Positions 63,830 through 64,000 of a stretch of 64,000 nucleotides of DNA are shown here, piece by piece. Source of the stretch: Streptomyces sp. NBC_01233 (GTDB lineage Bacteria > Actinomycetota > Actinomycetes > Streptomycetales > Streptomycetaceae); assembly GCF_035989305.1 (NCBI RefSeq), contig NZ_CP108514.1:7792501-7856500 (forward strand). Direction: 5' to 3'. The first letter of the stretch is position 1, and each line of letters opens with the position of its first letter. The translations under genes were made by a program, and so were the position numbers. Below the pieces are notes generated by a model that worked only from the letters and a program-made list of their open reading frames with translations, did no database searches and had not been told where the DNA came from.

Positions 63830-64000
63830 TCACTGCAGGACGACCGGAAGCGCGTCCAGTCGGCGCATGAACTTTCCCGGCCGCCAGCGCGCCTGCTCGG
63901 GCGGATCGATCAGCCGCGTGCCGGGGAACCGCTGGAAAAGCGTCCGCAACGCCGTTGCTGCTTCGATCTTGCCGAGTTCGGAACCCAGGCAGCGGTGGAC
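63830..64000 (-). CDS. Cytochrome P450, C-terminal end (continues beyond the window)
   Basis: The visible 56 residues begin VHRCLGSELGKIEAATALRT, the heme-binding segment with its Cys ligand as the fourth residue, and end LDALPVVLQ. This is the end of a bacterial P450, a heme monooxygenase; the N-terminal about 350 residues lie outside. It is the first visible gene of the operon leading to the carboxylic acid reductase. Confidence 0.9.
   Translation of the reverse strand, partial: VHRCLGSELGKIEAATALRTLFQRFPGTRLIDPPEQARWRPGKFMRRLDALPVVLQ

Noticed and set aside
1..64000. tRNA, rRNA, CRISPR arrays, phage genes, toxin-antitoxin or restriction systems
   Set aside because: I looked for conserved tRNA/rRNA segments, regularly spaced repeats and known motifs and saw none; IS inverted repeats explain the repeat structure.

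Overview
The window has the very high G+C content, codon bias and gene families of Streptomyces or a close relative. It holds no tRNA, rRNA, CRISPR array or core housekeeping block. Roughly three quarters of it is insertion sequence (IS) DNA: complete elements, broken elements and short remnants of at least twelve families (IS3, IS4, IS5, IS21, IS30, IS256, IS630, IS701, IS1182, IS1380, ISAs1, ISAzo13, ISL3, Tn3), plus the 3' end of a group II intron. Such an IS graveyard is typical of chromosome arms or large plasmids in this genus; that placement is inference.

Layout. 1-2.4 kb: an aminotransferase and wrecked genes, including a Rieske oxygenase. 2.4-12.4 kb: IS5-, IS4- and DDE-type elements inserted end to end, an IS701 remnant split by an IS3 element that itself carries an IS4 element, and an IS21 remnant. 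13.2-18.7 kb: a TetR/gamma-butyrolactone-receptor-like regulator interrupted by an IS3 remnant, then a family 2 glycosyltransferase, an MFS exporter and a LacI regulator. 18.8-23.9 kb: IS1380, a Tn3 remnant and IS1182. 23.9-34.4 kb: a nest of six insertions inside one another, each boundary with its own target duplication. 34.4-38.8 kb: remnants, an IS3 element, an orphan intron domain V and an ISAs1 element. 39.0-40.5 kb: a radical SAM enzyme with a hotdog thioesterase. 40.6-51.1 kb: ISAzo13, IS21, IS1380, IS701 and IS1182 elements around a truncated PLP decarboxylase. 51.1-52.6 kb: a VOC protein and a JAMM-SgcJ-like fusion. 52.7-59.6 kb: remnants and IS1182/ISAs1 elements. 59.6-64.0 kb: a tightly coupled minus-strand operon of P450, PaaI-type thioesterase, aldo/keto-reductase-like piece and carboxylic acid reductase.

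How the genes may work together. The non-IS genes (aminotransferase, glycosyltransferase, exporter, regulators, radical SAM enzyme, thioesterases, decarboxylase, VOC, JAMM/SgcJ fusion, carboxylic acid reductase, P450) look like parts of one or more specialised-metabolite clusters broken up by transposition. No known product is recognised, and membership of a single cluster is inference.

The most notable observations are a hybrid IS3::IS4 element that appears to have moved three times as one 3.1-kb unit, the six-deep nest, a -1-frame C-terminal tail shared by three different IS701 transposases, the JAMM-SgcJ fusion, a decarboxylase with arginine in place of its catalytic lysine, and the carboxylic acid reductase operon. 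Family names are from recognised motifs and were not checked by database search.
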